Origin: Rhodopseudomonas palustris
GTDB lineage: Bacteria; Pseudomonadota; Alphaproteobacteria; Rhizobiales; Xanthobacteraceae
Assembly: GCF_007005445.1 (NCBI RefSeq)
Contig: NZ_CP041387.1
Location: 4,231,501-4,295,500, forward strand
Direction of reading: 5' to 3'
DNA length: 64,000 nt
Shown: piece after piece, positions 8,372 to 16,613 of the stretch
Layout: every line of letters starts with the position of its first letter
Numbering within the stretch: position 1 is the first letter of the stretch
Notes under the pieces: model-generated
Databases searched by the model: none
Told to the model about the DNA's origin: nothing
The model's input: the letters and a program-made list of their open reading frames with translations, nothing else
Program-made: the position numbers and the translations under genes

Positions 8372-10240
8372 CTAGTCGTCTTCGTCGATTCGCTCGGAGG
8401 GATCGTCCATATCAGACTCGATCTCCACCGGCTCGGAGGCGAGCCGCCGCACCGTCAGTTTGGCGCCGGGAAACCGCGCCAGGACTTCCTGCACCCGCGG
8501 ATCGTTCTCCGCCGCCCGCTCACGCTCGTTCTGCTGCGCCTCGCTCTGCCGGCGCAGCGTCGGCTGGCCGGGCGCGTTGGAGACGATCACCGTCCAGCGC
8601 CGGCCGGTCCATTGCTCGAGCTTGCGCCCGAGTTCGTTGATCAGGCTGCGCGACGCGGTGGGCTCCAGCGCCAGTTCGAGCCGCCCGTCCTCGATCCGCA
8701 CCAGCCGCACGTCGGCTTCGAGCGCCAGACGGGTCATCACATCGCGCTTCTCCGACGCCAGCGCGACGAGCTGCGGAAACGTGGTGATCTTCAGCGCCGG
8801 TGGTTCGGGCTCGGGCGCCGGCGCGCTGACCGGGGAGCGCGCCGCATTGTCGAGACCGCCGCGCAGCATCGTCGGCGCACCACCCACACTCATCGTGGGG
8901 GCGCTGCGCGGCAACGCCGCCGCGCTCGGGGCGGAGAGCGAGGCCGCCGACGCCACCGGCGCGGACGAGCCGCCGCGCGTGCCGCCACCGCCTGGAATCG
9001 CCGGCGCATCGCCGCCGCCGCTCTGCTGCAACATCCGCAGCGCTTCCTCCGGGGTCGGCAGATCGGCCGCATAGGCGATCCGCACCAGCACCATCTCGGC
9101 GGCGGCGGCCGGGCGGGTCGCGCCCTGCACCTCGGCGACACCCTTCAGCAGCATCTGCCACATCCGCGACAGCACCCGCATCGACAGCTTGGCGGCGAAC
9201 TCGCGCCCGCGCACCCTCTCGGTTTCGCCGAACGCGACATTGTCGGCGATCGCCGGCACGATCTTCACGCGGGTGACGAAATTGACGAACTCAGCGAGAT
9301 CGGAAAGCACCACCACCGGGTCAGCGCCGGTGTCGTATTGGTCGCGGAATTCGGCAAACGCGGCAGCGATGTCGCCGCGCGCCAGCGCATCGAACAATTC
9401 GATCACTCGCGTCCGGTCGGCCAACCCGAGCATCTGCCGCACGGCATCCGCCCGCACCACGCCCGCGGCATGCGCAATCGCCTGATCGAACAGCGATAGC
9501 GAATCGCGCACCGAGCCTTCAGCGGCGCGGGCCACGATGCCGAGCGCTTCCGGCTCGACCTCGACGCCTTCCTTCTGGGCGATGTTCGACAGGTGGTTCA
9601 TCAGCACATCGGCCTCGACCCGGCGCAGGTCGAAGCGCTGGCAACGCGACAGCACCGTCACCGGGACTTTCCGAATCTCGGTGGTGGCGAACACGAATTT
9701 GGCGTGCTCCGGCGGCTCCTCCAGCGTCTTCAGGAAGGCGTTGAACGCCGCCGTCGACAGCATGTGAACTTCGTCGATGATGTAGACCTTGTAGCGCGCA
9801 GAAGCCGGCGCATAGCGCACGCTGTCGTTGATTTGGCGGACGTCGTCGACACCGGTGTGCGAGGCGGCGTCCATCTCCAGCACGTCCATGTGCCGGCTTT
9901 CCATGATCGCCTTGCAGTGCACGCCGTGCACCGGCATGTGGATGGTCGGCCCCTTCACCGAGCCGTCCGGCAATTCGTAGTTCAGCGCCCGCGCCAGGAT
10001 GCGCGCCGTGGTGGTCTTGCCGACCCCGCGGACGCCGGTGAGAATCCAGGCCTGCGGAATCCGGCCCGTATCGAACGCGTTGGAGACGGTGCGGACCACC
10101 GCTTCCTGGCCGATCAGATCCTCGAAGCTGTTGGGGCGATATTTCCGCGCCAGCACCCGATAGGCACCGCCCGGCGTGCTCACGCTGGCCGGCTGCTCGG
10201 GAGCGGCGGGCGGCCTCGCAGAAAGGCCAGTGTCACTCAT
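8372..10240 (-). CDS. dnaX: DNA polymerase III subunits gamma/tau
   Basis: A 622-residue clamp-loader ATPase. Walker A is GVRGVGKTT (Lys75), Walker B IIDEVHM (about 154-160), sensor region FATTEIRKVPVTVLSRCQRF, then an AAA+ lid, an oligomerisation domain, an Ala/Pro/Gly-rich linker and a C-terminal tau domain ending in an acidic tail. Odd point: the four zinc-binding cysteines found after Walker A in the E. coli protein are not there; only Cys109 remains in that loop (residues 85-115). I see no obvious A-rich slippery site for a shorter gamma product. The SRP RNA gene lies directly upstream on the same strand. Confidence 0.96.
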   Translation of the reverse strand: MSDTGLSARPPAAPEQPASVSTPGGAYRVLARKYRPNSFEDLIGQEAVVRTVSNAFDTGRIPQAWILTGVRGVGKTTTARILARALNYELPDGSVKGPTIHMPVHGVHCKAIMESRHMDVLEMDAASHTGVDDVRQINDSVRYAPASARYKVYIIDEVHMLSTAAFNAFLKTLEEPPEHAKFVFATTEIRKVPVTVLSRCQRFDLRRVEADVLMNHLSNIAQKEGVEVEPEALGIVARAAEGSVRDSLSLFDQAIAHAAGVVRADAVRQMLGLADRTRVIELFDALARGDIAAAFAEFRDQYDTGADPVVVLSDLAEFVNFVTRVKIVPAIADNVAFGETERVRGREFAAKLSMRVLSRMWQMLLKGVAEVQGATRPAAAAEMVLVRIAYAADLPTPEEALRMLQQSGGGDAPAIPGGGGTRGGSSAPVASAASLSAPSAAALPRSAPTMSVGGAPTMLRGGLDNAARSPVSAPAPEPEPPALKITTFPQLVALASEKRDVMTRLALEADVRLVRIEDGRLELALEPTASRSLINELGRKLEQWTGRRWTVIVSNAPGQPTLRRQSEAQQNERERAAENDPRVQEVLARFPGAKLTVRRLASEPVEIESDMDDPSERIDEDD

Positions 10241-10428
10241 CGGTCGGTCCGCAATGCTGTGTCTGTGGCGCCGGATTGCGGAAACAAACGGGGCGCTGGG
10301 GACGGGGCAGGATCATGCGGCTGGCCCGGAACACCCCTCGCACCGGACCGGCATCCGCCGGTCCTGATCCACCCTGGTCCGGCCGCAGCGCCCCATATCC
10401 GAGGGCAGCACGGCCGAAAGATAAGGTA

Positions 10429-10522
10429 GGAGACTGACGAGCGACCCGATCCAGACCTCGTTAGGGCTGCTTCCTTCCGGACCTGACCCGGTTGGCGAGA
10501 GGCTCGTCCACCGCCAATCTCC
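10429..10522 (-). ncRNA. ffs: signal recognition particle RNA, small bacterial (4.5S) type
   Basis: The complementary strand contains the conserved SRP domain IV core GTCAGGTCCGGAAGGAAGCAGCC (written here in two parts: GTCAGGTCCGG then AAGGAAGCAGCC) with the GGAA tetraloop and the asymmetric internal loop. Flanking arms pair along the hairpin: GGAGA at the 5' end with TCTCC at the 3' end, and GGACGAGC with GCTCGTC. About 94 nt, typical size. It binds Ffh to target membrane proteins. Ends were set from the closing stem and could be off by a few bases. Confidence 0.93.
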
Positions 10523-10529
10523 CGGTGCC

Positions 10530-10559
10530 TATTTGGCGCCAAACCGAACCGAATGCAAG
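10530..10559 (-). promoter_or_regulatory. candidate sigma-70-type promoter of the SRP RNA
   Basis: On the minus strand CTTGCA (10559-10554) and CAAATA (10535-10530) are separated by 18 bp and end 7 bp before the inferred 5' end of the SRP RNA. This fits the alphaproteobacterial housekeeping pattern (CTTGAC, 17 bp, CTATAT) moderately. Inferred from sequence only. Confidence 0.5.
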
Positions 10560-10699
10560 TCGCAGGTCGCCGCCTTGGACCTTCGGCTAGCTGGCGCTTC
10601 CGCCGGTCCGGACGGCTTGGTATGACTGCGAGGCGGCCTCGCGGCCGTCCCCGCCACAGACAAGAGCCCACGCTCCGCTAACGGGCCGATGGAACCGCA

Positions 10700-11119
10700 A
10701 TGTCCCCCTCCGACTGGTCGCTGAGCTCCCGGCTCGAACAAGACACCATCAATATCGGCGATCTGCCGCTCAGCCGCGTGCTGGTGATCAAGGACGCAAA
10801 TTATCCGTGGCTCCTGCTGGTACCGCGGCGGGCAGGCGCGAGCGAGATCATCGACCTGGACGAGGTGGCGCAGGCGCAACTGATGACCGAGATCTCCCGC
10901 GTGAGCCGCGCGCTCAAGGAAGTCTCCAAATGCGACAAGCTCAATGTCGCGGCGCTGGGCAATCTGGTGCCGCAGCTCCACATTCACATCATCGCACGCC
11001 GCTCCAGCGACGCCGCCTGGCCACGGCCGGTGTGGGGCGTGATGCCGCCTCTGGCGCATGATCCCGAAGAGGTGCAGCAGTTCATCAACCTGCTCCGCCG
11101 CAAGATCTGGCTGAGCTGA
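10700..11119 (+). CDS. HIT-domain protein
   Basis: A 139-residue histidine-triad fold protein, expected to bind or hydrolyse nucleotide phosphates such as Ap4A or aminoacyl-AMP. The C-terminal motif reads Q-L-H-I-H-I-I (Gln92, His94, His96), so the first triad position is Gln while the catalytic middle His is kept; AAWPRPVWG follows. Four bp before nudC and clearly in the same operon as nudC and a PfkB kinase, suggesting a joint role in nucleotide clean-up or salvage (inference). Confidence 0.88.
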   Translation: MSPSDWSLSSRLEQDTINIGDLPLSRVLVIKDANYPWLLLVPRRAGASEIIDLDEVAQAQLMTEISRVSRALKEVSKCDKLNVAALGNLVPQLHIHIIARRSSDAAWPRPVWGVMPPLAHDPEEVQQFINLLRRKIWLS

Positions 11120-11123
11120 GCCG

Positions 11124-12056
11124 ATGAGCACCTCGTTTCCGCTCGGCCAGCCCGCTTTCGTCACTCACGTGCTCGACCGCGCCGCGCATCTGCGCGGCAA
11201 CGACGCCAAGCTGATGGCGATGGAGGAGCGTGGCGACACCCGCGCCTTTGTGGTTCATCGCGATTCGCTGCTGGTCAAGCACGAACCCGCCGGTCCGCGG
11301 GCCGAGCTGACGATCAAAGAGGCGCTGGCACTCGGCGCCAACCCCGGCACGATCTTCCTCGGCCTGCGCAACGGCGCTGCCGTGTTCGGCATGGGGATCG
11401 GCGCCCCGGCCGCAGACAGGCTCGCGGGGCGGCCGGACGCCGGTCTCGCCGAGCTGCGCGGTCTTGCGATGCAGGGAGTTCTGCCGGTCGAGCAACTCTC
11501 GGCGATCGCGATGGCGAAGTCGCTGGTCAACTGGCACCAGCGCCACGGCTATTGCGCCAATTGCGGCGCCCGCACCGCGATGGCGCAGGGCGGCTGGAAA
11601 CGCGACTGCCCGTCCTGCAAGGCCGAGCACTTCCCGCGCACCGACCCTGTGGTGATCATGCTGGTGACGCACGGCGATCGCTGCCTGCTCGGCCGGCAGA
11701 AGCAATTCCCGACCGGGATGTATTCGTGCCTCGCCGGCTTTGTCGAGGCGGCTGAAACCATCGAAGACGCGGTGCGCCGCGAGATCGTCGAGGAGTCCGG
11801 CATTCTGTGCAGCGACGTGCGCTACTACATGACGCAGCCATGGCCGTATCCGTCGTCGCTGATGATCGCCTGCACCGCGATCGCCACCACCGAGGCCATC
11901 ACCGTGGATCTCACGGAACTGGAAGACGCGCGGTGGTTTTCCCGTGACGAGGCGGCGCAGATGTTGAAGCGCGCGCATCCGGACGGGCTGGTCGGACCGC
12001 ATCCGTTCGCGATCGCGCACCATCTGCTCGGCCGCTGGTTGGAGGAACAATCATGA
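11124..12056 (+). CDS. nudC: NADH/NAD+ diphosphatase (Nudix), NudC-type
   Basis: A 310-residue Nudix hydrolase that splits NAD(H) into NMN(H) and AMP and, in E. coli, removes NAD caps from RNA. It has the N-terminal NudC domain, a four-Cys zinc ribbon (CANCG ... CPSCK), the Nudix box GFVEAAETIEDAVRREIVEE with the REIVEE core, and the NADH-specific array MTQPWPYPSS just after it. It starts 4 bp after the HIT gene and overlaps the kinase gene by 4 bases (ATGA), indicating translational coupling. Confidence 0.94.
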   Translation: MSTSFPLGQPAFVTHVLDRAAHLRGNDAKLMAMEERGDTRAFVVHRDSLLVKHEPAGPRAELTIKEALALGANPGTIFLGLRNGAAVFGMGIGAPAADRLAGRPDAGLAELRGLAMQGVLPVEQLSAIAMAKSLVNWHQRHGYCANCGARTAMAQGGWKRDCPSCKAEHFPRTDPVVIMLVTHGDRCLLGRQKQFPTGMYSCLAGFVEAAETIEDAVRREIVEESGILCSDVRYYMTQPWPYPSSLMIACTAIATTEAITVDLTELEDARWFSRDEAAQMLKRAHPDGLVGPHPFAIAHHLLGRWLEEQS

Positions 12057-12991
12057 GCGACACTGCCAAGCACGCGCCGCGTGTGCTGTGCGTCGGGATT
12101 CCGGTGCGCGATCTTACTTTCCGGGTCGAGGCGGTGCCGGGCCGCGGCAACAAGGTGCCCGCGAGCGCTTTCGGCGAGATCTGCGGTGGCAACGCGCTCA
12201 ACGCCGCGATCGGCATCGCCAGGCTCGGCGGTCAGGCGCAGATGTGCGGCCCGATGGGCGACGCCGAAGAGGCCGCGGCGCGGTTCATCTTCGACAAGCT
12301 GGCCGAAGAGAACATCGGCTCGGATCACCTCGTTCACATGCCCGGGCTGGTGACGCCGATTTCTGCGGTGCTGGTCGATCCGACCGGCGAGCGTACCATC
12401 GTCACCTTCCGCGATCATGGTCTGTGGAAGGTCGCGCTGCCGGACGCCGACATGCTGCTGCAGCACTGCGACGCCATCCTCACCGAAAGCCGCTGCTCCA
12501 GCTTCGTCACGCCGCTGTGCGCCGAGGCGACGCGACGGGGAATTCCGGTGGTGGTCGACGTCGACAACGCAATGGCGATGAACGAGGGGCTGCTGACAGC
12601 AGCCTCACATCTGATCTGCTCGGCCGAGGCCCTGCACGCCACCGCGGGCACCCAGGACGACGAAGAGGCGCTGAAAAAGCTTGCTCGGCTGACCAAGGCG
12701 TTCGTGGCGGTGACGCGCGGCCCGAAAGGTACGCTGTGGCTCGACGACAAGCAGCAGTTCCGCGAGACCCCGGCATTTCCGGTGCATTCGGTCGACACTC
12801 TGGGCGCCGGCGACATCTTCCACGGCGGCTTCACGGTGGCATTCGGCGAAGGCCAGGACATCGCCCACGCGCTACGCTTCGCCTCCGCAGCGGCGGCCCT
12901 GAAATGCACCCGCCCGGGCGGCGCCTTCGCCTGCCCGACCCGCGCCGAAGTCGACGACCTGCTGGCGAAATCCCCGGTGGGCGCGCTCTGA
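12053..12991 (+). CDS. PfkB-family carbohydrate/nucleoside kinase
   Basis: A 312-residue ribokinase-fold kinase. N-terminal PfkB signature GGNALNAAIGIARLGG and C-terminal signature DTLGAGDIFHGGF with the catalytic Asp are intact. Family members phosphorylate ribose, fructose-phosphates, adenosine, sulfolactaldehyde and similar substrates; the exact one cannot be read from sequence. It overlaps nudC by ATGA, so substrate may be connected to nucleotide breakdown. Just after the stop is a run of eleven G. Confidence 0.85.
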   Translation: MSDTAKHAPRVLCVGIPVRDLTFRVEAVPGRGNKVPASAFGEICGGNALNAAIGIARLGGQAQMCGPMGDAEEAAARFIFDKLAEENIGSDHLVHMPGLVTPISAVLVDPTGERTIVTFRDHGLWKVALPDADMLLQHCDAILTESRCSSFVTPLCAEATRRGIPVVVDVDNAMAMNEGLLTAASHLICSAEALHATAGTQDDEEALKKLARLTKAFVAVTRGPKGTLWLDDKQQFRETPAFPVHSVDTLGAGDIFHGGFTVAFGEGQDIAHALRFASAAAALKCTRPGGAFACPTRAEVDDLLAKSPVGAL

Positions 12992-13005
12992 GTCTGGAGA
13001 TGGGT

Positions 13006-13016
13006 GGGGGGGGGGG
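13006..13016 (+). repeat. homopolymer run of 11 G
   Basis: Eleven consecutive G shortly downstream of the PfkB-kinase stop codon and just before a family-C half element. Such runs are prone to slippage and to sequencing error; here it cannot alter a protein. Confidence 0.9.
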
Positions 13017-13019
13017 AGG

Positions 13020-13050
13020 ATGGGTTAGGCACTCTTGCGCCGTAACCCAT
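13020..13050. repeat. family-C inverted repeat, short form
   Basis: ATGGGTTA (13020-13027) pairs with TAACCCAT (13043-13050) across a 15-nt loop that itself contains GGC...GCC-like pairing. It resembles half of the longer element at 23449-23541. It lies between the convergent kinase and DUF985 genes and may end transcription. Confidence 0.65.
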
Positions 13051-13168
13051 CGCTCTGCCGTCGCCATCGACGGGGTTTCGCCTTCGGCTCGACCGTCCTG
13101 CGAACCAATTGGGCGCGCCGGCGATCAGCTCCGCATCGGCAGAAACCAGCCCCGCGACAGCTTCATTT

Positions 13169-13600
13169 CTAAGGCTCCCAGCCGGGCGGCGCGAGTTCGA
13201 AGCCGACGAAATCGAAGCCTGGCGCCACGGTGCAGCCGACCAGCGTCCACTCGCCGGTCGACGTTGCCGCCTGCCAGGCGTGCGGCGGAACGATCGCTTG
13301 CGGCATATGCCCGGCGCCGAGATCGGGACCGAGCGTAGCGGCGCGGCGACCGTCGTCGCCGGCGATCTCCAGCCTCAAGGCGGCGCCCGCGTAGTAGTGC
13401 CAAACCTCGGCCGCGTCGATCCGGTGCCAATGCGAGCGTTCGCCCGCACGCAGCAGAAAGTGGATCGCGGTCGAATAGCTGCGGCCGCCGGCGTCGCAGC
13501 GGGGATCGCGAAACGTCTCGCGATAGTGTCCGCCTTCAGGATGCGGCTGCAGGCCGAGCCGCGCGATCACCTCGGCGGCGTTGAGAGACACGGCGCTCAC
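13169..13600 (-). CDS. DUF985 (cupin-fold) protein
   Basis: A 143-residue cupin of the DUF985 family, recognised by HPEGGHYRETFRD near the N-terminus, SAIHFLL-like STAIHFLLRAGERSHWHRI, EVWHYYAG and a later VAPGFDFVGFELA strand. Biochemical role unknown; the fold can bind sugars or metal. The GTG start overlaps the gloB stop by four bases (GTGA), so it is translated after gloB. Confidence 0.88.
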   Translation of the reverse strand: MSAVSLNAAEVIARLGLQPHPEGGHYRETFRDPRCDAGGRSYSTAIHFLLRAGERSHWHRIDAAEVWHYYAGAALRLEIAGDDGRRAATLGPDLGAGHMPQAIVPPHAWQAATSTGEWTLVGCTVAPGFDFVGFELAPPGWEP

Positions 13601-14364
13601 CCGTTGTTCTTGCGCTCGCGGATCTCGCCGAACACCTCGGCCGCGGGCGCACCCGACAATCCGACCGCATCTGCGACCGACGGCACGTCGGCACGCAGGA
13701 ACACGTTGGCCTTCTTTTCTTCGCCGAGCGTCACCGGAATCGTCGGCTTGCCGTCGGCGCGCAGCGCTTCGACCTGCTTGGCCCGGGCCTGCAGATCGGC
13801 GTTGCCGGGTTCGATCCCGAGCGCGAACTTGACGTTGGAGGCGGTGTATTCATGTCCGCAATACAGTCTGAAGTCGTCCGGCAGAGCCCGCAGCTTCAGC
13901 AGCGATTCCCACATCATCGGATAGGTGCCTTCGAACACGCGGCCGCAACCGATCGAAAACAGCGTATCGGCTGCGAACAGTGCGCGATCGTCGTCGAACA
14001 CATAGGAGACGTGGTCGAGGGTGTGACCGGGGGTCTCCAGTACCCGCGCAGTGAGGCTGCCGATCCGCACCACGTCGCCCTCCTCCACCCTGACGTCGGC
14101 GTCGGCGATCTTGGCATTGGCGTCGTGCGGTGCATGGACGCGGCAATGATACTTGTTCTTCAGCTCGGCGATGCCGCCGACGTGGTCGCCATGATGATGA
14201 GTGACGAGGATGTCCGTCAGCTTCCAGCCTTCCTTCTCCAGCGCGGCGATCAGCGGCGCGGCCTCCGGCGCGTCGATCGAGGCGGTCGCGCCGGTCGACG
14301 GATCATGGACCAGATAGCCGAAATTGTCGGTGAGGCACGGAACGATGCGGATGTCGGCGGGCAT
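13597..14364 (-). CDS. gloB: hydroxyacylglutathione hydrolase (glyoxalase II)
   Basis: A 255-residue metallo-beta-lactamase-fold thioesterase that hydrolyses S-lactoylglutathione in methylglyoxal detoxification. The metal motif VTHHHGDHVGG, the GHTLDHVSY ligand His, the LFSIGCGRVFEG aspartate region and the C-terminal YCGHEYT ligand are present. I chose the ATG giving MPADIRIVPCLTDN, the common glyoxalase II start; nine further codons are open upstream. Divergent from a methyltransferase gene. Confidence 0.95.
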   Translation of the reverse strand: MPADIRIVPCLTDNFGYLVHDPSTGATASIDAPEAAPLIAALEKEGWKLTDILVTHHHGDHVGGIAELKNKYHCRVHAPHDANAKIADADVRVEEGDVVRIGSLTARVLETPGHTLDHVSYVFDDDRALFAADTLFSIGCGRVFEGTYPMMWESLLKLRALPDDFRLYCGHEYTASNVKFALGIEPGNADLQARAKQVEALRADGKPTIPVTLGEEKKANVFLRADVPSVADAVGLSGAPAAEVFGEIRERKNNG

Positions 14365-14528
14365 GAGATCTCCGGGACTTGAAGGCGGCAAGAGCGCGCG
14401 CCGCTTCGGGCGACGGCGTCGCGCAGATTGAATTCTAACATGGTGGCCGACCGGGACGAAATGAAGCGGTCACGTCCCCGTAAACCAGGCAGGTTGTGGC
14501 TTTGCCGGACGGTGCGGCGCCGTGGTAA

Positions 14529-15308
14529 ATGTCGATCATGATGATGGACGTCGTGGATCTGCGGGGGTTCTACAGTAGCCGGCTCGGCATCGTGGCGCGC
14601 CGGTTGATCAATCGCAGCATCCAGAGGCGATGGCCGGATGCGCGCGGCGACCGTGTGCTCGGGTTTGGCTATCCGACACCCTATCTCGGCCTGTTCCGCG
14701 ACAGCAGCGAGCGCTGCATCGCGTTCATGCCGGCGGCTCAGGGCGTGCTGAAATGGCCGACGGCGCGGCCGACCCTGTCGACGTTGGTCGACGAGCACGC
14801 GCTGCCGCTACCGGACGCCGCTGTCGACCGCATCCTGCTGGTCCACGCGCTGGAGATGTCCGACGATCCCGAACGGCTGCTGCGCGAAGTGTGGCGGGTG
14901 CTGGCGCCGGCGGGCCGACTGCTGGCGATCGTGCCGAACCGGCGCGGGGTGTGGGCGCGCCTGGACAACACCCCGTTCGGCCATGGCCGGCCCTATTCGC
15001 GGCCGCAGATCGCCGATCTGCTGCGGCGAACCTGGTTCACGCCGACGGGTTGGGGCGAAGCGCTGTTCGTACCGCCGCTGGCGCAGGGCTGGCTGTTGCG
15101 TTCGGCCCCGGCCTGGGAGCGGGTCGGCGCCGCCGCCTCGCTGCCGCTCGCCGGCGTGCACATGGTCGAGGCCACCAAACAGGTGGTGCGGCCGCAGACG
15201 GTCAAACGTGAGCGCACCCGGCTGATCCCCGCTCTGGAGCCATCGCTGGTCCCGTCGCCGACGCCGCTGCAGGCCGACGAGTCCGATGCGCCGCCGCTGG
15301 CGCGCTGA
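14529..15308 (+). CDS. class I SAM-dependent methyltransferase
   Basis: A 259-residue protein with a methyltransferase core: the post-II segment PLPDAAVDRILLVHALEMSDDPERLL and the post-III LAPAGRLLAIVPNRRGVWAR are typical of the type-11 family. The SAM-binding glycine loop is weak (RVLGFGYPTPYLGLF replaces the usual DxGxGxG), so catalysis is not certain. Several ATG codons lie close together at the start (14529, 14538, 14541, 14544). Substrate unknown. Divergent from gloB; a hairpin terminator lies 70 bp after the stop. Confidence 0.8.
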   Translation: MSIMMMDVVDLRGFYSSRLGIVARRLINRSIQRRWPDARGDRVLGFGYPTPYLGLFRDSSERCIAFMPAAQGVLKWPTARPTLSTLVDEHALPLPDAAVDRILLVHALEMSDDPERLLREVWRVLAPAGRLLAIVPNRRGVWARLDNTPFGHGRPYSRPQIADLLRRTWFTPTGWGEALFVPPLAQGWLLRSAPAWERVGAAASLPLAGVHMVEATKQVVRPQTVKRERTRLIPALEPSLVPSPTPLQADESDAPPLAR

Positions 15309-15376
15309 ACCGGCACGACCGAGCCAGCACACAGTAAGACGGCGGACGCCCTGAATCGTCAGAGGCCCCTGAATCG

Positions 15377-15410
15377 ACAAGGCCGCACCCACCGGGCGCG
15401 GCCTTGTTCT
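15377..15410. terminator. hairpin terminator between convergent genes
   Basis: ACAAGGCCGC (15377-15386) pairs perfectly with GCGGCCTTGT (15398-15407) across an 11-nt loop. A short T-containing tail follows on each strand. It lies between the methyltransferase (plus) and DUF4167 (minus) genes and can serve both. Confidence 0.75.
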
Positions 15411-15457
15411 AGTAGGTATTTTTGTAGGGCATCTCGAACCGGCGTCTGGACACCGGT

Positions 15458-16162
15458 TCAATCGCCAGCGCCGGCATCCTCGCCAGACGGGGCCGGAGCG
15501 GCAGCGGCCTGAGCGGCCGCAGGCTCACCACGCGGGCGGCGCCGACGGCGGGGCGGAAAACGTTCACCGCCGCCGGTATTGCCCTCGAACGCGCCGGGTC
15601 CGAGCTGCGGCTGCGGGCCGGTGATGAAGGACGGCAGCCGGTCGACTCCCTCGGACGACGGCTGCGGCTGCTCGCGCGGCACGAATTGCGGCTGGGGCCG
15701 GTGCTCACGCGGCTGCGGCTGTTCGCGCGGCTGATAGGGCTGCGGTTGCTCGCGCTGCTGATAAGGCTGCGGCTGCTGCACCGGCACCAGGCCGGGCTCG
15801 GCGCCGAAATTGGAGAACTCGCCGTCCTCGCCGTCGTCGGTGTTGTCCAACGTGTCGTTGTCGATCCGCGGCTGCGGCTGATTCTGCCGGAACTGCTCCT
15901 GGGCAGCCGCGATCAAACGAAAATAGTGCTCGGCGTGCTGGTAGTAGTTCTCGGCCGCCACCGGATCGCCCGAGGAACGGGCGTCGCGAGCGAGCTGGAC
16001 GTATTTCTCAGCGATGTGAGAGGCGGTACCGCGGATCTTGATATCGGGGCCGTTCGATTCGAACACCCGGGTCATCGGGTTCTGGCCGCGCCGATTATTG
16101 TTGTTATTGCCGCTGTTGTTGTTCCGGTTACGCAGCCGCTTGTTGTTCTGCCCGTTTCTCAT
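15458..16162 (-). CDS. DUF4167-domain protein with Asn-rich head and Pro/Gln repeat region
   Basis: A 234-residue protein. Residues 1-30 are an Asn/Arg-rich, disordered, RNA-binding-like stretch; about 30-95 is the conserved DUF4167 domain (VFESNGPDIKIRGTASHIAEKY ... ENYYQHAEHYFR, broken here only for length); about 130-180 is a repeated Arg-Glu-Gln-Pro-Gln-Pro-Tyr region of roughly 11-residue period; the tail is Arg-rich then Ala/Pro-rich. Function unknown. It is the last gene downstream of prmC but separated from it by 451 bp, and a promoter-like sequence lies in that gap. An RNA or ribosome link is plausible from the basic composition and the company of prfA/prmC, but unproven. Confidence 0.85.
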   Translation of the reverse strand: MRNGQNNKRLRNRNNNSGNNNNNRRGQNPMTRVFESNGPDIKIRGTASHIAEKYVQLARDARSSGDPVAAENYYQHAEHYFRLIAAAQEQFRQNQPQPRIDNDTLDNTDDGEDGEFSNFGAEPGLVPVQQPQPYQQREQPQPYQPREQPQPREHRPQPQFVPREQPQPSSEGVDRLPSFITGPQPQLGPGAFEGNTGGGERFPPRRRRRPRGEPAAAQAAAAPAPSGEDAGAGD

Positions 16163-16613
16163 GTCCTACCTTCTTACCGAACCTCATTTTGCAAGGCATG
16201 GCTGCGCCTGACGCAGGCGTCTCCGTGCCCGTCCGACCAGTCCCTTAGTCTCTTGCCGCTATTGCCGTGTGTCGCGCTCAGCAAAGACGCGTTCCCCAAC
16301 CCCGGCGGGCGGTCGCGCCGCTGGCCGGACCAAATCAACGAGCCTGTGCAACGAGGCTCAGCTTCTCGCGCGTGAATTCTTCAAGCGTGAATCGTCAGGC
16401 TTTCGTTCGCTTCGCGGTCGAAAGCTGCGCGGCTGTCCCAGCCTGTCGCGCTTGATCGAAACCGCCGTATGGAACCTTTTCAGTCAGGGGCTCTCGTGGA
16501 GAACATATACTCCCCGCACTTCCGCGGGGCCGACCGTCCCGACCGACATCTGGAGCGGAACGTAGTCGCTCTCGGTCGATATTCCAAGCGGTTTTTTGCA
16601 ATTTGTTCCGACG
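16163..16613 (-). other. 451-bp gap: long leader of the DUF4167 gene
   Basis: No credible reading frame in either direction. On the minus strand it holds a promoter-like pair near its prmC end (16560-16588), a compact hairpin (CCCCGC-6 nt-GCGGGG, 16512-16529) about 30 nt into the predicted transcript, and then about 350 nt of leader before the DUF4167 start. It might contain a small RNA or a cis-regulatory leader. Confidence 0.4.
16560..16588 (-). promoter_or_regulatory. candidate promoter for the DUF4167 transcript
   Basis: On the minus strand CTTGGA (16588-16583), 17-bp spacer, CTACGT (16565-16560). This resembles the alphaproteobacterial CTTGAC-17-CTATAT pattern. If used, transcription starts near 16553 and gives a leader of nearly 400 nt. 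Confidence 0.42.

Noticed and set aside
7109..9499. 796-codon open frame on the plus strand opposite recR-ybaB-dnaX
   Set aside because: Runs across three real genes on the other strand; no domain seen.
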